From: Sebastes aleutianus
Taxonomy: Eukaryota > Chordata > Actinopteri > Perciformes > Sebastidae
Reading direction: 5' to 3'
Assembly: GCA_916700875.1 (NCBI GenBank)
Contig: CAKAKS010000062.1
Coordinates: 9,870,373-9,934,372 of the forward strand
DNA: 64,000 nt
The notes beneath the pieces were generated by a model. It did no database searches. It was not told the origin of the DNA and was given only the letters and a program-made list of their open reading frames with translations. Below are positions 1 to 13,160 of this stretch, piece after piece (the first letter of the stretch is position 1; each line of letters starts with the position of its first letter). Position numbers and translations under genes: made by a program.

Positions 1-617
1 TCTTTAAATGAAACAATCTACCAACCAGCACTTCTACAGCTCACTAATTAATACATTAGGCTATATCTTGTTTGTTTAATCTGTACAAAAACTGAAGTGT
101 ATAAACTATATGATGTGGTTTTACAAGGACATTTTGTGCCAAACTATTCTTGGCCGGGAGCAGTGACTTTATTTCTCCATAAAAAAGCTGTGTTCGTCCA
201 AGAAATAGAAAAATAACAACATGTCGTTTTTACACCATAGTGTTGATTAGTGAGCTTTAGAGGTGCTGGTAGGCTTTTCTCCTGTACCGACAGTAGACAG
301 ACACATCTTCAAATGGTTTCTTTTGTCCGTCCAACAGTCCAAAGCACAAGGATACTCAGTTTGCAATGATACACAGCAGAAGGAAGCATCAAATCACATT
401 TGAGAAGCTGGAACCACTGAAAGCTTGCTATTTTTGCTTGATTGATTACTTGAATGATTTATTTATTTATTTTCTGTCGATCAGCTAATCCATTTAGAGT
501 TTGATGTGTTATTTTTGGAGCTGAAAAAAGACCAAAAAAATTAACATCACTACGGCAACTTTTACAAACTATGTATCTCCACATACAATTATTTACCCAT
601 TGAGGTGAATAACTCAC
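1..617. other. slc29a4 last intron; holds an old dispersed repeat
   Basis: No exon is recognisable here. The stretch at about 35-270 (CTCACTAATTAATACATT through GTTTAATCTGTACAAAAAC to GAGCTTTAGAGGTGCTGG) resembles pieces at 21170-21270 and 44860-44960, so it is a dispersed repeat family of this genome. Confidence 0.5.
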
Positions 618-3600
618 CTGCCAGCTCCCTCTGTTCGGGCGGCACTTTGCCCGCAGCCTGGATCATCGGAACAGACCCGAAGTAGCCGTTGGTGACTCCC
701 ATGAGGAGGGAGAAGAGACAGGGCCAGGCGGGATGGGACAGGGTGGGCCGGTCGGCCGGGTACACGCACATGACAAACAGAGGGATGAAGACCACCCTCA
801 GGCAGGAGAAGAAGAGCAGGCGGCCTCCGGACCACTCGTACGGCAGCGCTGCCAAGATCTGAGGAAAGAGAATGGGTGTGTCTCAATGATGCTGGGGGAT
901 AAATTCTGCTTTGTCGCCAGAAATATTGTGAAACAAGCACAATTCTTAAATTAAAGTTAAAAATGAAAGGTGAATATTAGTCCATGTTCTGCAGCAACTC
1001 TCTGAGCCATTGGTCTACTAGCTGCTTATGGCACTTTCCAGAAAGCACAATAAATAAGTCAGTTTTTTGCTCTTTCTTATCATGACTTTTTTCTTTTTAC
1101 CTCTAAGCTACCTTAATTTTCTTTCCCCATTCTCTATTTAATTTCTCCCTCCCTCTTATCTTTTTCTCCCTCATTTCAACAAAATGCTAAATTTGCTGTG
1201 AGGACAAAGTCAAAGCGTACAATCAGAACAACTTTCACTCAACCAACTTTCTTCCTTTCAAAGTCAAAATTATGACTTAAGGACACCAGATAATGTTTCA
1301 TTTCTGAATATTCAGATAAAGCCTTTGAGCTATGTGCAATTATCCCAAAATAAACCCAACTTTTTTTTCCATTCTCACTCTCAGGTTTAATAATTGGAGC
1401 AACTCCTTTAACAATTTCACAAGGTCAGCTCCAGTGTCACAGTGTGACTTTGTCTCTTTCCTGCTTCTGTAGTGCTGAGGAGCCTGAATTAAGGCCTACA
1501 ATTAAATCCCAGAATCTCAGGAGGTGTGAAATGATAGGGATTGCCAAGAGCTATGTGAATTTTAGAACGTAAATGATGAGGTTACAGTAAGAAATTATGA
1601 ATGCTGGTATCCCATTTTGGCATATTTCCCCTGGGGGAGGGTGGGGGCACTGGGACATGTCCCATAGATGTCCCATAGAGTCTATGAATATAGAAAAATT
1701 GAATTTGAAAAGTCTATGGCATAGACTTTTCAAATTCTATTTTACAGTTTCAGCTTGATTCATTGACTACAAACCATGCCCTCCTACTGAAACTCCTGAA
1801 CTCTACTCTTTACTCAATAAACTAGCTGGTGCTTATAAGAAGTGCTGCTGCAATTGTAATTATTGAAGCTTCACTTAACTCCACCTGATGTTGTCAGCAA
1901 TATTTTATCATCATTAATCAAATCTAGTATGATTTCTTTGTATTTGATTTTACTGTATAGTATAGTACATGTTATACAGTAGTATAGCCTGACATTTCGT
2001 TGTATAGTATGATAAGTCACAGAGAAGCTAATGTCATTGTTTACTATGGTATGTCATAGAATAGTGTAATGTTCTAGTATAGTGTGATATATCATAGAAT
2101 ATTCAGATGTAATAGTATACTATGATATCAGATAATGCTTATACAGTATGTAACCTGGACATCTATAAACCTTCACTTTACAACCAAATTTAAGCTGGTT
2201 TTGACCTTCAAATCACCAAATCAGTGCTTACTCACAATTTGAGGGACTCAAGGGCTCCCCTGAACTCTTTACTCATTAAATTGTCTGCTGCTAATGAGAA
2301 GAACTGCTGCGATTGGAATTATTGACATTTCAATTAACTCCACCTGAAGTTGTCAGCAATATTTCATCATTATTAATCTAATCAGTTTCCTTGTGATCTA
2401 TTGTTAATATAAACATATTGATTATAACTCCTTTGGCATTGTCTTTGAAAAGTAAATTAAGTTAATAATAAAACTGAGCTCTGTTCTGCAACACAGGACT
2501 GGAAAACCCAGCACAGGATGTTCTACAGTTATTAAATGTCTAAGAAAAATCCAGCCTCTCTGTCTCTCTCTTACAGCCAGTTGTGTGTCCGACACTATAG
2601 CCCACAAAACACAGATATATGAAAAAAACGTCTAAACTCTATTTCCCAATTTGAATAAATTATGAGGCGAATTCAAATATGATTGGAATGAAACAGAATT
2701 TTTCCAAAAATGCAAATCATGGGCGCCCCGATAGCTCAGTTGGTAGAGTGGGCGCTCATGTAACAAGGCTGAGTCCTAAACGAAGCGGCCCAGGTTAAAT
2801 TCTGACCTGCGGCTATTTCCGCATGTTGCCCCCTGTCTCTCTCCCCCTAAAAAAAAAAAAAATGCAAATCATTTTCAGGTGCATACTTGTATTTTGTTTT
2901 TTTTTACTAGAACATGTTGACACGCTTTAATGTTCAAAAAACACTTTATTTTTCTCATACCGGCTGTGCTGCAGCACCTCTTTTCACCCTTTGACTGAAA
3001 CGCTCTCTTCCCCCCCCAAGCCCAGTCTGCTTTGATTGGTCAGCTGACCCACTCTGTTGTGATTGGTCAACGGCACTAACTAGCTTTGTTTGAGGGCATG
3101 CCAAATTAGCCGCTATGCAGGTATTATGTGTTATTTGGTGGCATCACCACATTATGGAAGAAAAGGCTGGACTTCAATCAAGGCGTTTCAAGCAGTTCAG
3201 GATCAGTGTTTCTGTGGGGGAGAGTGACTCCCTTTGGTGTGGACTTTGGGCTTTGTAACATTGCATACCTTTTACATGCACAAAAACTATATAACACACC
3301 AAAGGAAAGGGGAAAAGCACAAAAGCATAATAGGTCCTCTTTAAAAAATGTGTGCCTCACCTTGCCTACAAAGTCCGACATGTTGAAGGTGGCCATGATG
3401 AGGATGGGGAGCCACTCTCCTAAGGTGTGGTTTCGTATCTCTGACTCCAGCCCGGGGAACAGACACAGAGTGATGCTGTAGGTCACTGCTATAGACAGCA
3501 TGTAGGCCCAGATCACGCGGGACACCACATAACGATGCACGATCATGTCTGGTTAGAGAAGACACATACACACACAGGGTGATATTCAAAAGCTCTCACT

Positions 3601-4313
3601 TGAGCAGGTTAATTCACTAAGAACACGCTCCTCTTCCCATGAACCACCAGGGGATGCATTTAAATTTCAAATCCATCTGTTGGAGTCAGAGGGTAATTGA
3701 GCAGTGAGTACACGGGATTAAAAAGAGAGAGTACCGCGGACACCAGGCCAGCTCCTCCTTATCTTGGCCTTCGGGGCGTCGAATCGCACATACGTCCCAC
3801 CCTCAAAGTCCTCGACGACTTCCTCTGAAGGTGTCGGCGCTGTCCCACCATTTCCCTGAAGAGATAGACACACACAGACAGTTTTAATAAAACAAACACA
3901 TGACAGGTAGAAAAACCTTTGAGGCCAGTCATCTACATTACATCAACCTTCCAATAGAAAACATACAAACTATTAAATTAACAATTATCTAATTTCACAG
4001 GGAAACGTCCTCATTTTGTTCCTCATTTCCTGAGAACTATTTCAAGGCTTTTTCAAGGATATTAACAGTTCATTAAGAAAACACTAGGGGTAGCTATCAC
4101 ACAGTAAATAAACATATTCTCTCCAAGTGGTTTAGTGAACTTTATCTTTCTATTTTTCATTAAGAATGGCTTCCCGGCTGCATGACATCAGCTTTTTATG
4201 GCAGCGGCTATCAGAGACGATCACTGTGAGTGGCTGCAGGTTGACGTAATGATGTTGGAGAGGCTGCAGATTAGACAGCAAATAAGCCCAGGAGCCACAC
4301 ACAAGCACGCACG

Positions 4314-4357
<44 letters not shown>

Positions 4358-7300
4358 TACAAACACACATTTCCTCTTCACCTAAACATGTAAGCACATC
4401 CTTCTACTCATGCTTCTTTCCAAACACACACTTTTTCATAGGTACATCACACAGACACACAGACACGCACACACACAGACACACAGACACACACAGACAC
4501 GCACACACACACACACAGACACACAGCAACAGACACACACAGACACACAGACACGCATACACACACACACACACACACACACAGCCACAGACACACACAC
4601 ACACACACCAATCCATTAGTTGATTAGAGGGACTTGCGGGCCAGAAGGCACCACTCTTCTTGATTATCCCTTAGCATAGAGCGCTCGGTTTCCCCCGGCA
4701 ACCAGAACAAAGAGCTGCCTGAATCAGCCCCCAGATGCAGAAAACGACACACACACACACACACACACACATACATTACTGTCAAACACAGGGGGGGCGT
4801 CCCTCACACACTTGTCTTGTGCGTAATGGCGTACAAACACAAACACGCACACATGAAAAGATGACAGCCTGAGGTGATGTGTCTTCCTTTGAAGGCTCTG
4901 AACACACACACAGGGCGTGATGAAGAATATTAGCTCCATGTCTTCAGGCTACAAAGTGCTGCTTCAAGCATGAATACTAAGTGGATTTACCTCTTCTCCT
5001 GTCATTTTTCAGTCACTTCTTTCTAGCTGTGTTTCACCCCTCTGTCTCACCTCTTTGCCTCAACAGTTTTCTCCCCACCCTCTTTTCTCTCGGTGTCGTG
5101 ACTCTCATTTCCTCTCTGTTCGCAGGCGGCCTCAACCTCTCCCTTTCTCTCTAAAACTCCATCTTTCTTCATCTATTTTTTTCCCCGCATCACCACTCTC
5201 ATCCCTAATAACCCCTCCCAAAATCCCTTTCTCTCTCAATATTTCTCTTTGTGAGTGGCAGCCCAAAAGCAGCCCTGCACAGCTTAAATAAATGATACTG
5301 CATTTTAAAACCCACACAGCCCTCAATCCCTGTGTGCACACTCAGACTGAAGAGGAGACACACACACACTCCTAACAGAAATCAACAAGGAAATGGGAGT
5401 TGCATGACACCACAGTTTAGAGGCCTGATATTACCTCCCTGTCTTGGTTTGGAAGCAGTTTGTTGTTGCAACATTTACGAAGGATTTAATGAATGAAACA
5501 TGTAGAGGAAGCTTTAACGAGAGAATCTCTTCGCCAATAAACTGTCCACAAACTTACAAATCTTACTTCCTCTGCGGTGACATCATGGTGAACTCTGTAT
5601 CCGGTCCCATTGTCACGGGGGTCGTGACCTTTGACTGGACCTTTGCCCTGGGCGTTGTTGGTGTAGTAGCGGACGAATTGGGAGCGGCGCACCAGCAGGT
5701 GAAGCAGGAAGCAGAGCATCTCCATGCTGATGGAGATGAGGAAGAAGATGAGCGTGTTCCTCCTCTCGTCGGGGATCAGCAGCTTGGTGAAGATGCGCGA
5801 CAGGGAGATGATCACACCTGCTGTACCTGGGAGTAACAGGAAGTACCACGAGAAGAGGAAAAGGAAGAGGGTGAGTGATGTGATAGGGATGTGTGTGCAC
5901 AATTTGTTGTCTGTGTGAGCGTACTTACTCTCTCCAGTCATCACCCCCTGCGTGTACCTCTTGGGCAGCATCCCCATGTAACCATAGAAACTGGACTGCT
6001 GCACTGGGGAGGGATGAGGAAGTGTTTATCAGTACAAACAGTCAGCACTGTAACAACACAATTTATTTAGAGGCACCACTTCCTGAACGTCCACACACCA
6101 CTCGGGAGAAGCCACTCTGACCTCCAGACCTCCGCTAATTAAACTGTTTCCACTGTTGGCTGAAAGGCTGTGTGTGTGATCACACCCACATTAACCACGA
6201 GGGAAGTCGAGCTAAGTCATTAGCAGCAGCTGAGGACTGAAGCCTCGACTGTTGCTTGCTGTTCATTTGACAGCTCTGACTGAGCACCACAAGCACCACA
6301 GTTTTGCATTAATCTCCTTATGTATATATACAGGCGGTGGACAGAGTATCAGCCCCAAAATAAATATTGGAAACTTGCGATTTTTTATCGTGACTGTGTC
6401 AGAGAGGTTTGAGTTATACTGTATGGCAACATCTGAGGCTGTATTATACATAAATGTGTCTCTATAATCTATACCTCTATCTATGATACAGTAGCAGCCT
6501 AATATTATTCATATTCACTGCAGGGATCTTTCCATAAATCATGAATATGATGGTGCTATGAAATTCAACTTTGCCAGTTTATTCTGTATATTTTACCCTC
6601 AGCCTCAGCAGATTAATGGAGCAGCGCCATTTTTCCATTGCTTCATTTTTTTTAACCACTGCAGCACGACAAGCTGTAAACACAACATTGACCTATTATC
6701 ACTGTATTACTGTATTTTTACTGTAAAACCGCCCACACATGATCAGCAGTAATATTACTCTTGTTTTCTATGGGAGAGTGCTGGAAGCAACTAGGTGGAA
6801 GCGCTACCCTTAGCGTGGCCTTTTGCCCTTGGCACCGAGCACTGTCAAATTTCAACTTTGACCTGGTTGCCACTGACCTTTCAAAGCGCAACCAATAAGA
6901 ACAGCTGCAACTGTTGTTGTTGCCTAGAAACAGTGAATGGCATATTGCGCTCTTTTTGGGGACATATTTTACCTGCTGCCTCTGTAAGGCTCAGCGTCCT
7001 ACCTCGCGGTGAATGAACAGCAAATGTCTTATCATGTAAAGGCAACTTGGGTTGTGTTAGCAAACAGTTGCTAATTAACATTAATTTGGAGTTGTGCCAC
7101 CTGCCATTCACTCTCCCTTTACCTCTGGTTTGGTCTCTACTAACTCCTGAAGGAAATATGTGTCTCTGTATCTGCTAAATGCTCCACCATGTTCACCAGC
7201 TAGACGCTAACTTTATCTGTCAGCTGTTTGGTGCTGGGCGGGTAGAGTACAGTGGAGTTTTAGAGCTTTTTAGCTGAAAAAAAGTTGCCTGCTCGAGCTA

Positions 7301-10300
7301 AAATTAAGTCGATGAGAGTCAACCAAAACAGTAAAGTTGCAGTCTGGGAAAAAATAATGAGAATCACTAAAATGCTCTGTAGAGCTGTGAGGAACTGCAG
7401 AGTCAGGTGATAATTCTCTGTTGTTTTGGCTCTACGAGCAACTTTTTTTTACATTACACATTTTCATCTGACTCATTGTTGATATAAAAATATTGATTAG
7501 TGCAGCTTTAAGGATTGCCTGTACTGCATATATACCGTATAGATGGATAGATAGAAAAGCATCATTATTAGTAGTACCTGTACATCCGAAGGCCACCACT
7601 CCCACTGACACGAGGTTGACGATATAAGCCTGCCTGGTGGTGAACTTGGCCAGCCACACGTCAAACACACTGACAAAGACCAGCGGCCCGAGAGCTAAGA
7701 TGTAACCTGCAGAGAAGGAGACAGACAGACAGACGGACAAGTGAGGAGACGCCACTGAACCAGGCCACGTCGCGATCGCACGACTGAACACATATTTGAC
7801 AGGGCCGACGTGCGAGCGGTATCACTTCCATCTGAAGTCCGATCCTGAGTTTATTACCTCCAGAGACAAGTTCTCCAGCAGACAACACACTTCAAAAGAC
7901 ATTTCCTCAAGAATGCAAGCAGAGCTATTTCAAGCTGCAGATGTTACGGTGGTGAAACCTTGCTCTTGCATGCACCGTATATGTAATGATTTCAAAATTC
8001 TCCTAGGGGGGGCATACATTTTTAAAGAACATTTTTTTCATATGGAGTAGGCTGAACAGCTTTAGTATTTGCAAAGATGTGTAGTAGCATTAAAATCCAG
8101 CTTTTTAATGAATAATTTCTCTACAGTATCAGGTGTAGTCTTTAACAAACCTGATGCAAAATCTGCCTGAATGTGCACGCTTGTATCTGAATGCTTTACC
8201 CACAGTGAGTTCGCTTTAAAAATGTTTTGAACGCCAAAAGCAAAACTGAAGATGATGCAAGATTTTAAAGAAGTGAAAAGGAGAAAAAAAAATACCAGCA
8301 CTCTCGAAAGATAGCCCCTTGTGAGTTCACAGTCTTGGGCAAAGTTTGTTTGAAACATTTTATGAATAAAACCCACAGGAATATTATGGCAGAATGTATT
8401 TTTCTCTTTCTCTTTATACTGTCTCCCCCATTTTTGCTCTGTGTATTCTGCTCTGATAAGCTTTGAGGTTCCCAGAGGGTCATTAATAAATGAGCAACAG
8501 CAGAAGTTCCCATAATGAGAAGTTTTTCACAATTAAAGCTTTGTCTGTGAGCGGGTTCCTGCTCGACTTACCCACAGTGATTCTGGTGTGCAAGCTGAGT
8601 CTCTCCACCAGGAAGTTGTTGAGGATGACGGCCAACAGAGCCACCAGGATGTAAGTCAGACTCATGTCGAACACGATGGACGTCCCTGAAACACACACAC
8701 ACAAACAAGTACATGACTCCTGGGAGTTGGACTTGAACATGTACTCTATAGGAGTATATGCGTCTAAAGGTGTAGCTTATCTAAGAACATGCATGGGTTA
8801 ATTCATGCATATTTATACCTTCAAACTTGTGGTGCAGGTAGTCGACATCAGTGATGAAACTGTTGTAGGGAAGCAGGAAGCCCACGCCAGCCAATAGCAT
8901 TGCAAAGTAGATGCCATGGTAACGGTCGTCAGGGATCGGCTCCTCAAAGTCTGAGCGGAAAGGAAGGAGTCAAGGGTTAGAGAACTAAAATCCCACTCAA
9001 GCAGCAGGGATAAAAATGACATCTGAATTAGGTCTGAAGCCAACGCACTCCATCTTCATTAAAGCTAATCAGGATGGATGAAGCTGTAGCAGCAACAGTA
9101 ACGCCTCCGCTCCACTGACGGAGCAGCTAATGCACTAGAGGACCTCGTTCCTGTTGTATTGGTGAGAGATTGATCAGAGGAATTGCTGATTATGGACGAG
9201 CTGCCAGAGTAGTTTCAGTTAAAACTGGACTTTTGTGTTTTGCAGCGGATTCTATTTCATGGTTACAAGTGTGATGTGCCAGTTCTTTATATAACTGTTC
9301 ATAATCCTTTCATAATCCTGTGAGCCTACTATTAACTGCTCCGAACCATTTTTCAGCTTTTATATTTTACAGCCGACTAAAGGGGAAAGACACAAATTTG
9401 AGACTATTTATTTCACTTCTTAATGTTTTATGTAATTTGTTATTATGGTATCTGGGACTTATAAATGATTTTCCTATTCATCTCCTCAGTGATCCACATT
9501 ATTTTCTTATAAATAAATGCTTATTTCAATAACCATATATGAAATGGAAGTGCACACACATTATACAGCTCCTGGAAGCTTCTACATTGCTGCTGTTCTG
9601 TTGGATTTGCCATTTCTGGGGTAAAATGAAACCCCTTGCATTAATTGTGCAGTTAGAGCAGCGAGCAGAGAACATCACCATGGCTGCACAGACAGAAGAA
9701 AAGATCACCGCCTGCAGAAACTCAAACCTCATTAACAGAAAATCCAATGAAGACACCGCAGCACCGCCCTCACTGAGTGACTGACATTTCAGTACAGAAA
9801 CTGACAATATGGAAATCTTTTATGGTGGATTTTCCCTTTCTAACATTCAGATTTATGGACTGTATAAAAATTGTTTGGGTGGTGAGGGGCAGCCAATTAG
9901 ACTGCTATCAGGCCATTAAATAGGTTTTATCGTCGCTATAAGCACCATGCATGTGGGTCAATAGGGGCCTACTCCACCCAATAGTAGGTTTTATCATCTA
10001 TTCATATGGTAGATCACCGAAAGAAGGTATAAAAGAACACAACAGCGACCTCTAGTAACTAATTTAATCTATTAACTATAATGCAAAGGAAGGCTGAAAT
10101 AAAATATAAATTTAGACTGAAAAAAGACCCTCTCCTGCTCTCCCAAAAAAGTCAGACTACTCTTCCAGCCAAAAGAAAAATTACACCACCCTCCCCCTTT
10201 TCTGACCCTCTCTCACCCCAAAATCATTTTCCGACAGTCCCTTAGTAGAACCACAGACAGTAGAGTAGGTGCAGGACTGTAATGATAGGCTAGGGTTAAT

Positions 10301-11945
10301 TCAGTCTTTGAGTCAGCCTTTTCAAACCTGTGTCTCTCCTTTTTTTTCTTTAAGGGAAAAGGCAGACTCTTCTATTTTGTTGGCTGTACACTGACATATG
10401 GAGACTGACAGCTGCAGGAGAAAGAGAGACAGAGGCAAAGGATGAGACTGAGAAGAGAGAGGGGTTTCTTATCTAGGGCCTCCGCTGTGGGTCCTTGGTC
10501 ACTTGTGATCTGATTAACGTGCCCTTTATGCAACCTGAGTAACCAGGCAACACAGCAGTTTTCTTTTAACAGGCCAGCATCCTGTTTTCCTTTCACATTT
10601 TCTCTCTCTGTGTCACTGTTATTATTCTCTCAGCCTCAACCATCATCTGCAAACACATGCAACACATGTGGCAGCGGTTGACTGACATTTAAGCGTGGGC
10701 GTTGCTAGGAGACGCACTGTCAACTACAAGAGTTTTTTCATCCTATTTCAGCAAGCACACATAGCATTGATTATGTATCGTGTTATATGTTCACTGACCC
10801 TGTCCACTCAGAAAGGTGAAGCTAGCTAGGCTAAATAGCTTCCACCTGGAAAATGGAAGCTTAGATGTTAATTTTCGCTCATTTAACTTCAACGCCTGCT
10901 GAGTCATCGGCAGCTCCAGCGTTAACCGTCTCTTTTCTATGTGCCCAAAATGGGTCGAATAAAACTTTAATTTCTTCTCTTTGGTGATGACAATTTTCAC
11001 CAAATAAATACACAAGTCAGAGCAAACACCAAAGATATATAAGCTATACTAATATTCCTCTTATTAAAATTATTTTAATTTTAGTTTGACTTTAATAGAA
11101 TATATAGCACACAATAATAAAAATGAAACAAGACTGGATAACACTAAGATAAGACTACTGCACTGGAGTGAAGAACTTATGTATTCATGTACTGATCTGA
11201 TAAATCTCTCTCCCCGTCCTTCCTCTCTTCCTTTCTTGTTTCTCAGGAAATAAAGGTGAAATATTCTACAAAAACATGCAATGCAGGGCTTTCTTTTAAA
11301 AATGGCAGTGTGCCATCAGACTCTACTGTCGTTCCCTCATTACCCTCCAAAAAGGTTGTTATTTGCATATAACAATGCAAGTTGTGTAGCCTATAAAACC
11401 ACCATCCATTTCACATTAAATCTCTGGAATCACTGGGGGAACCTGGCAGTAAATATGGATATTATATATACCACCTTCTGTATATACACATATAGGACAT
11501 TATTTAAAAATGTAATGCCTGTCTATTCATCTATAAACACTTTGCTTTTCCTGGTGTTTTGGAATAGAAGTTTGTAGTGTGTTTTTTTTTCACTTTGATA
11601 AATTGTTGTTGTTGATATATTGATCTCTTTCCTTCCCTCTTTCCTTGTTCCTTGTCTATTTATAAAACCAGACACACACACACAGATAGACAGAAGAGAA
11701 ACTCCCTCACCGGGCTCGGACAGCGCCAGCACTCCTCGCTCCGGGGCGTCTTTACTGATCTCCTCCTCCTCCAGCTGGTACGAGTCGAAGCTGTAGCTCT
11801 GCACCACGCCGCTCTCTCTTCCCTCCCTCCAGCCCTCCCTCCCTCCCTCTCTCCATCCAGCTCTTCCTCCATCCCTCCACACATCCCTCTCCTCGGGCAT
11901 CTGGACCGGTGTGGGCCTGCGGCGCTCTGCTCCCACCGAGCCCAT
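618..11945 (-). CDS. slc29a4: Equilibrative nucleoside transporter 4 (plasma membrane monoamine transporter), nine coding exons, 3' end outside window
   Basis: Coding exons in transcript order: 11945-11711, 8950-8819, 8685-8572, 7706-7578, 6003-5929, 5826-5558, 3855-3735, 3548-3361, 858-618. All junctions are GT-AG and the phases agree, giving about 501 residues; the human protein has 530. The last exon, roughly 40-50 residues of terminal membrane segment and tail, is not in bases 1-617. The family is an 11-helix plasma-membrane carrier of monoamines, organic cations and, at acid pH, adenosine. Diagnostic segments are the MGSVG start, FAMLLAGVGFLLPYNSFITD (first helix), LPKRYTQGVMTGES and FPGLESEIR. 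Glutamate ~228 aligns with human E206, known to set cation selectivity. The hydrophilic loop after helix 6 (end of exon 6 and exon 7) is the divergent part, as in other vertebrates. The N-terminus is longer than human because of an Arg/Gly/Glu/Trp-rich run encoded by a purine repeat (residues ~22-46). Identity is very likely; exact ends are read by eye. Confidence 0.93.
859..2697. other. slc29a4 intron, left part, with a diverged direct duplication
   Basis: No exon was found. About 100 bp at 1828-1925 recur, diverged, at 2282-2385 (shared core CCACCTGA.GTTGTCAGCAATATTT). A palindrome lies at 1701-1737. The rest is AT-rich intron. Confidence 0.6.
1701..1737. repeat. Perfect 18-bp palindrome with 1-nt spacer
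   Basis: Left arm 1701-1718 and right arm 1720-1737 are exact reverse complements (GAATTTGAAAAGTCTATG / CATAGACTTTTCAAATTC) around a single G. It lies in an slc29a4 intron and could extrude as a hairpin. No function is evident. Confidence 0.9.
2698..3350. mobile_element. Diverged TTAA-type miniature element, interrupted by a SINE
   Basis: The internal stretch after the SINE (TTTCAGGTGCATACTTGTAT, then AACATGTTGACACGCTTTAATGTT) matches the better-preserved 500-bp copy at 41803-42302. The right end, TAGGTCCTCTTTAAA, is a degraded form of that family's TATGGGACCTTTAA end. The left end is eroded. It stops only about 11 bp from the slc29a4 splice donor at 3360. Confidence 0.65.
2721..2857 (+). 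mobile_element. tRNA-derived SINE with perfect target-site duplication
   Basis: The head is tRNA-like: box A is TAGCTCAGTTGG near 2732, box B is a degraded GGTTAAATTCTGAC near 2793. A CT-rich tail follows, then an A-run. The 15-bp direct repeat AAAAATGCAAATCAT flanks it at 2706-2720 and 2858-2872. It sits inside the older miniature element and in an slc29a4 intron. Confidence 0.9.
4321..4608. repeat. (CA)n and CACACAGA-type microsatellite
   Basis: Pure (AC)n occupies 4321-4354. A longer interrupted array with AGACACAC units occupies about 4447-4608. Both lie in the slc29a4 intron between exons 7 and 6. Long ORFs on both strands here are by-products of the repeat. Confidence 0.95.
4747..4772. 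repeat. (AC)n microsatellite
   Basis: Pure dinucleotide run in an slc29a4 intron. Confidence 0.95.
6004..7577. other. slc29a4 intron with no recognised exon
   Basis: The part from about 6780 to 7440 (containing CCTTGGCACCGAGCACTG, ACCTGGTTGCCACTGACC and a poly-T run) has the look of an old dispersed repeat, but no second copy was identified in this window. Nothing else stands out. Confidence 0.4.
8951..11710. other. slc29a4 intron 1 (coding), no recognised exon
   Basis: This 2.8-kb intron separates the N-terminal exon from the first membrane-helix exon. It is AT-rich with no exon-like segment matching ENT4 and no strong repeat recognised. Confidence 0.5.
11816..11885 (-). repeat. Purine-rich microsatellite inside slc29a4 coding exon 1
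   Basis: The plus strand is a run of CCCTCCCTCC-type repeats inside the first coding exon. On the minus strand it encodes an imperfect repeat of Trp-Arg-Glu-Gly-Gly-Arg-Glu-Gly type that has no counterpart in the human N-terminus. The reading frame is kept. Confidence 0.7.
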
Positions 11946-12824
11946 CTCTGCACTACAAGTATACACGCACACACTCACACACACTAAACACTCCTCTTGA
12001 CTTTACAAGCTACACACTCTTGAGAGTGTGCATATTAAACACAATCCCAGAGACACACCCTGGAGAGAGGCAGGAGACCTTCAGGTGATGGAGGATCTGC
12101 AGGGAGACACAACAGGAGACAGAAGCAGAAACTGAATTAAAATGTGAAAGACGAGGCAGAGATAAAAAAAGGAAATCTGTCAGTGCCTTGCTGAAAGTGA
12201 CAGGAGTCAAGGTTAGACACTCCAAAGAAACATAGTTTGCTGTGTGTCTGTGAATGTGTGAGAGGCATATTAAATGAGACCGACAGAGTGACAAAGGATG
12301 CATGACTGGGTGACAGACAAGGTGAGCGGAAATGCAGCTCTGCATTCAACAAACAGGCACTGCAACCAATCTAGAAGAGAAGAGATTGACAGGAAATGAA
12401 TCATATTAACCACAATTTTGATGATCAATTAAATAAAAATGCCAAACCTTTACTGGTTCAAGCTTCTCAAATGTGAGGAATTGCTGTTTTTCTCTGTTTT
12501 ATTGAATATCTTTGGGTTTTTGACTGTAATTCGGACAAAACAAGCACCGTCTAGACATCAGTTTGGGCTTGGGGAAATTGTGACGGGCCTTTTTCTCTAT
12601 TTTCTGACATTTTGTTGATTGATTCTTCAATAAACCAATCAATTTAAGTCAATCAAGTTATCTGTCTGAATAAGAAGGGTAGTTTAACAGGATAAGAAGC
12701 CACAACAATATCATTTTAAATAAATCACCTGACATAAGGCTTCTTCATTAGCTAATGAATTCTGGGAAATCCAAAGTAAAGTAACCAATAAAAAACGAAA
12801 TACTACTTACAAGTGTAAACGGCT

Positions 12825-13160
12825 GCTGTTGTTTTTTACATGTATTATCATGCAGTACAGCTGCTACTAGTGATTACTTTCATTATCATTTAATCTGACG
12901 GTTATTTTCTTGATTAACTGATTAATCGTCTGATCTATAAAACATCAGGAAATACTGCAAGATGCCCATTATCCTACAGTCCAAGTTGACGTCTTTACAT
13001 TGCTTGTTTTGTTCAATCAACGGTCCAAAACCCCAAAGATATTCTGTTTACAGTAATGAGAAATACCTCATCGATTAATCAAATAGCAAAATAGTTTCTG
13101 ATAAATTTCCTGAGCTTGTCAATTAATTGACAAAACATTCAGCTCTATTAAACATCACTG
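12825..13160. mobile_element. Diverged hAT-like miniature element (CGATTAATCG type)
   Basis: The stretch carries GATTACTTTCATTATCATTT, TTGATTAACTGATTAATCG, GATCTATAAAACATCAGGAA and GTCTTTACATTGCTTGTTTT. These recur in the same order at 51210-51575 and partly at 32020-32320. It lies in the 5' intron of slc29a4. The assignment to hAT is from memory of fish repeats. Confidence 0.55.

Noticed and set aside
1701..1737. MicroRNA precursor.
   Set aside because: The stem is 18 bp with a 1-nt loop, too short and without the usual loop. The hairpins at 17358, 29078 and 49919 are likewise too short.
4198..4623. His/Thr-rich and Cys/Val-rich ORFs on both strands.
   Set aside because: They are translations of (CA)n repeats. 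The same holds for ORFs at 19259-19518, 29055-29297 and 29408-29596.
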